Shown piece by piece: positions 62,675 to 64,000 of a stretch of DNA of 64,000 bases. The notes under the pieces are model-generated. The model was not told the origin of the DNA. It saw only the letters and a program-made list of their open reading frames with translations, and made no database searches. The stretch covers positions 1 to 64,000 of the forward strand of contig CAJUNK010000011.1 in NCBI GenBank assembly GCA_910587815.1, in the 5' to 3' direction. The stretch is from Candidatus Gastranaerophilales bacterium. Lineage in GTDB: Bacteria > Cyanobacteriota > Vampirovibrionia > Gastranaerophilales > Gastranaerophilaceae. Each line of letters starts with the position of its first letter. The stretch's first letter is position 1. The translations under genes and the position numbers were made by a program.

Positions 62675-64000
62675 TTAGGCTATGCAATCAAAGCTTTTTG
62701 AAGCCTTTTCCTGCTTCCTTTCTTCCTTATTTGCTTCTTGTTCTGTTTTGGCGCCTTCTTGTCTTAAATAATCTGCATAATAGGAAACTTTTTCATAAAT
62801 TTCAGGATTATTTTTATCTAATCCTTTAGATTCCATTGCAAGTTTTAGAGATTCCATTAAATTAAAGCCCATGCCTTTTTGTAGGGCTGTGTGATATTGT
62901 CTTTCAAAATCTTTATTTGTTCTGAATCTATAATTTTCAACATTTGTTGTCTGATCATCCATATCGCGTTTTGAACCTAAAACATCAGTAAAATAGAGGA
63001 ATTGGTTTTTGGTTGTATAAAGCTGCGCAAATTTTGCCTTCACAAATTCTTTTGGGTTATTTATGAGGGTAATTTTATCCATATTAAATAATTTAGATAA
63101 AACATCTGCATTGTTTGCTCTTTTTTCTAAAGTTTTTCTATCACGACTTTCAGCTAAAATCCTTAATGGCGTGCCATCATGGTTATTTGTGCCCATGATA
63201 AATTCATTTTCTGTAAGGCCTGTTTTTTTGAAAAATTCAGGGCTGCCCCAGCCTTCGCCACCATTGTGCTGCCATTCTGTTGTAAGGACATTTACAATAT
63301 TTCTAATATTTGGAATTGGTTTTGGGGGTGTTTGTTTCCAATCAAACATTTTTTCAAAACCATCCATTTCATAGATTAATTTTTGCGTATTAAAACCATC
63401 TCCTTTGATTTCTTTTGCCCTTTGTTCGATAAAATCAAAGAGATTGCGGCCTAAATCAAAATGTTTTGGGTCTTTATCTTTTTTGCCTGTTTGTGCTATA
63501 GCATAGCACCAGCCCACATCAAACCTGATGCCGTCATAATTTTCAAGGAAGAATGATATCTTATCGTTAAATACTTTATGGCTTTCAGAATTTTTATCTA
63601 AAATTGTATCAAAATCAAGCGCAGGAAGGCCCCAGCTATATAAACCTATGCAAGCATCTTTTTCAAAGGCATCAGGATGTGCCCAAACTTCCTGATTTGA
63701 AAAACCAATAAGGCAATCCCCAAAAAGATCTTTTCCTTTTGCATTTATCTTTTCTTTTGCAATATCATGTTCTTTTTTGGCTAAAAATTGTCTGAATTTA
63801 AAGAAATCTATTTCATCCTTATATTGTTCTTTATATTTTGCAAATTTTTGTTGTTTTTTCAATGAAGTATCAAAACCTTTAAATAAATCCGGTTCATCTT
63901 CTGCAATAAAAGGGTATAAGGCAAGCCTTGTATATGTATTTTGAACAAGGTCTTTTTCTTTAAATCTTTCAAATTCTTCTTTTAAATCTTCAGGCGCATT
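62675..64000 (-). CDS. Second GH77-like glucanotransferase (5' end beyond window)
   Basis: The frame is open from the right window edge to the stop at 62675, at least 441 residues; the N-terminus is missing. It aligns along its length with the neighbour at 60544: RLALYPFIAED, YKEQYKDEIDFFKFRQFL, FGDCLIGFS, WGLPALDFD, YDGIRFDVGWCYA, LIYEMDGF and GTNNHDGTPL give the same catalytic Asp/Glu/Asp set. The C-terminal ~30 residues are Glu/Lys-rich and unlike the paralogue. Tandem duplication with divergence is the simplest reading. A gap of 109 bases separates the two genes. Confidence 0.85.
   Translation of the reverse strand, partial: NAPEDLKEEFERFKEKDLVQNTYTRLALYPFIAEDEPDLFKGFDTSLKKQQKFAKYKEQYKDEIDFFKFRQFLAKKEHDIAKEKINAKGKDLFGDCLIGFSNQEVWAHPDAFEKDACIGLYSWGLPALDFDTILDKNSESHKVFNDKISFFLENYDGIRFDVGWCYAIAQTGKKDKDPKHFDLGRNLFDFIEQRAKEIKGDGFNTQKLIYEMDGFEKMFDWKQTPPKPIPNIRNIVNVLTTEWQHNGGEGWGSPEFFKKTGLTENEFIMGTNNHDGTPLRILAESRDRKTLEKRANNADVLSKLFNMDKITLINNPKEFVKAKFAQLYTTKNQFLYFTDVLGSKRDMDDQTTNVENYRFRTNKDFERQYHTALQKGMGFNLMESLKLAMESKGLDKNNPEIYEKVSYYADYLRQEGAKTEQEANKEERKQEKASKSFDCIA

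Noticed and set aside
1..64000. tRNA and rRNA genes
   Set aside because: No tRNA T-arm consensus or rRNA sequence was noticed on either strand by eye.

Overview
The window is AT-rich (roughly 30% GC by eye), compactly coding DNA from a diderm fermentative bacterium. I favour a gut Melainabacteria / Gastranaerophilales-type lineage (non-photosynthetic sister of Cyanobacteria). The reasons are an LL-diaminopimelate-type aminotransferase with LysA, an MCE/MlaD protein indicating an outer membrane, FabI, very long glycine-rich type IV prepilin-like proteins, an orphan FlhA-like protein with no flagellar genes nearby, several alpha-glucan enzymes and no respiratory genes except a hydrogenase-related membrane complex. 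The assignment is inference; no rRNA or tRNA gene is visible.

Layout. 1-3294: a glycine-rich prepilin-like gene running off the left edge, a hypothetical gene and a GC-rich structured island just behind pgk. 3295-11327: pgk, a soluble FlhA-C-domain protein, an isochorismatase-like hydrolase, a secreted hypothetical, a GH13 glucan enzyme and a MATE exporter. 11330-17268: a B12-type radical SAM gene with a small coiled-coil partner, an EF-hand-like protein and a UbiB-like kinase. 17333-20134: aminotransferase, hisH and fabI. 20137-23717: a HExxH protein and ilvD, which has a long leader encoding a 24-residue peptide rich in Ile, Leu and Val. 23757-30610: glmU-prs-udg and a 1278-residue coiled-coil protein. 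30611-33378: a candidate structured RNA, tcdA and two sugar ABC permeases. 33548-40377: small and envelope genes (GT2, YibE/F, DUF486, ferritin, a degenerate M48-like protein), a two-subunit CoA transferase and a TPR protein. 40508-47839: a six-gene hyfBCEFG-(HI)-like operon. 48075-51176: a second giant glycine-rich prepilin-like gene. 51288-60147: XRE regulator, MCE protein, cobalamin adenosyltransferase, radical SAM, PerM-like exporter, lysA, cdaA (c-di-AMP), MBL hydrolase, cytidine deaminase. 60148-64000: a 396-base intergenic region and tandem GH77-like glucanotransferases, the second cut by the window end.

How it fits together. The GH13 and GH77 enzymes would remodel alpha-glucan or glycogen. 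The CoA transferase and the hydrogenase-related complex point to fermentative and ion-gradient energy metabolism. The complex's large subunit has lost both CxxC nickel-iron motifs, so it is better read as an Ehr-like complex than a hydrogenase. The most novel-looking items are the ilvD leader peptide, that complex, the orphan FlhA C-domain, palindromic repeats inserted in frame in the leader peptides of the prepilin-like genes, the GC-rich island after pgk, and a short N-terminal F-containing motif shared by otherwise unrelated proteins.
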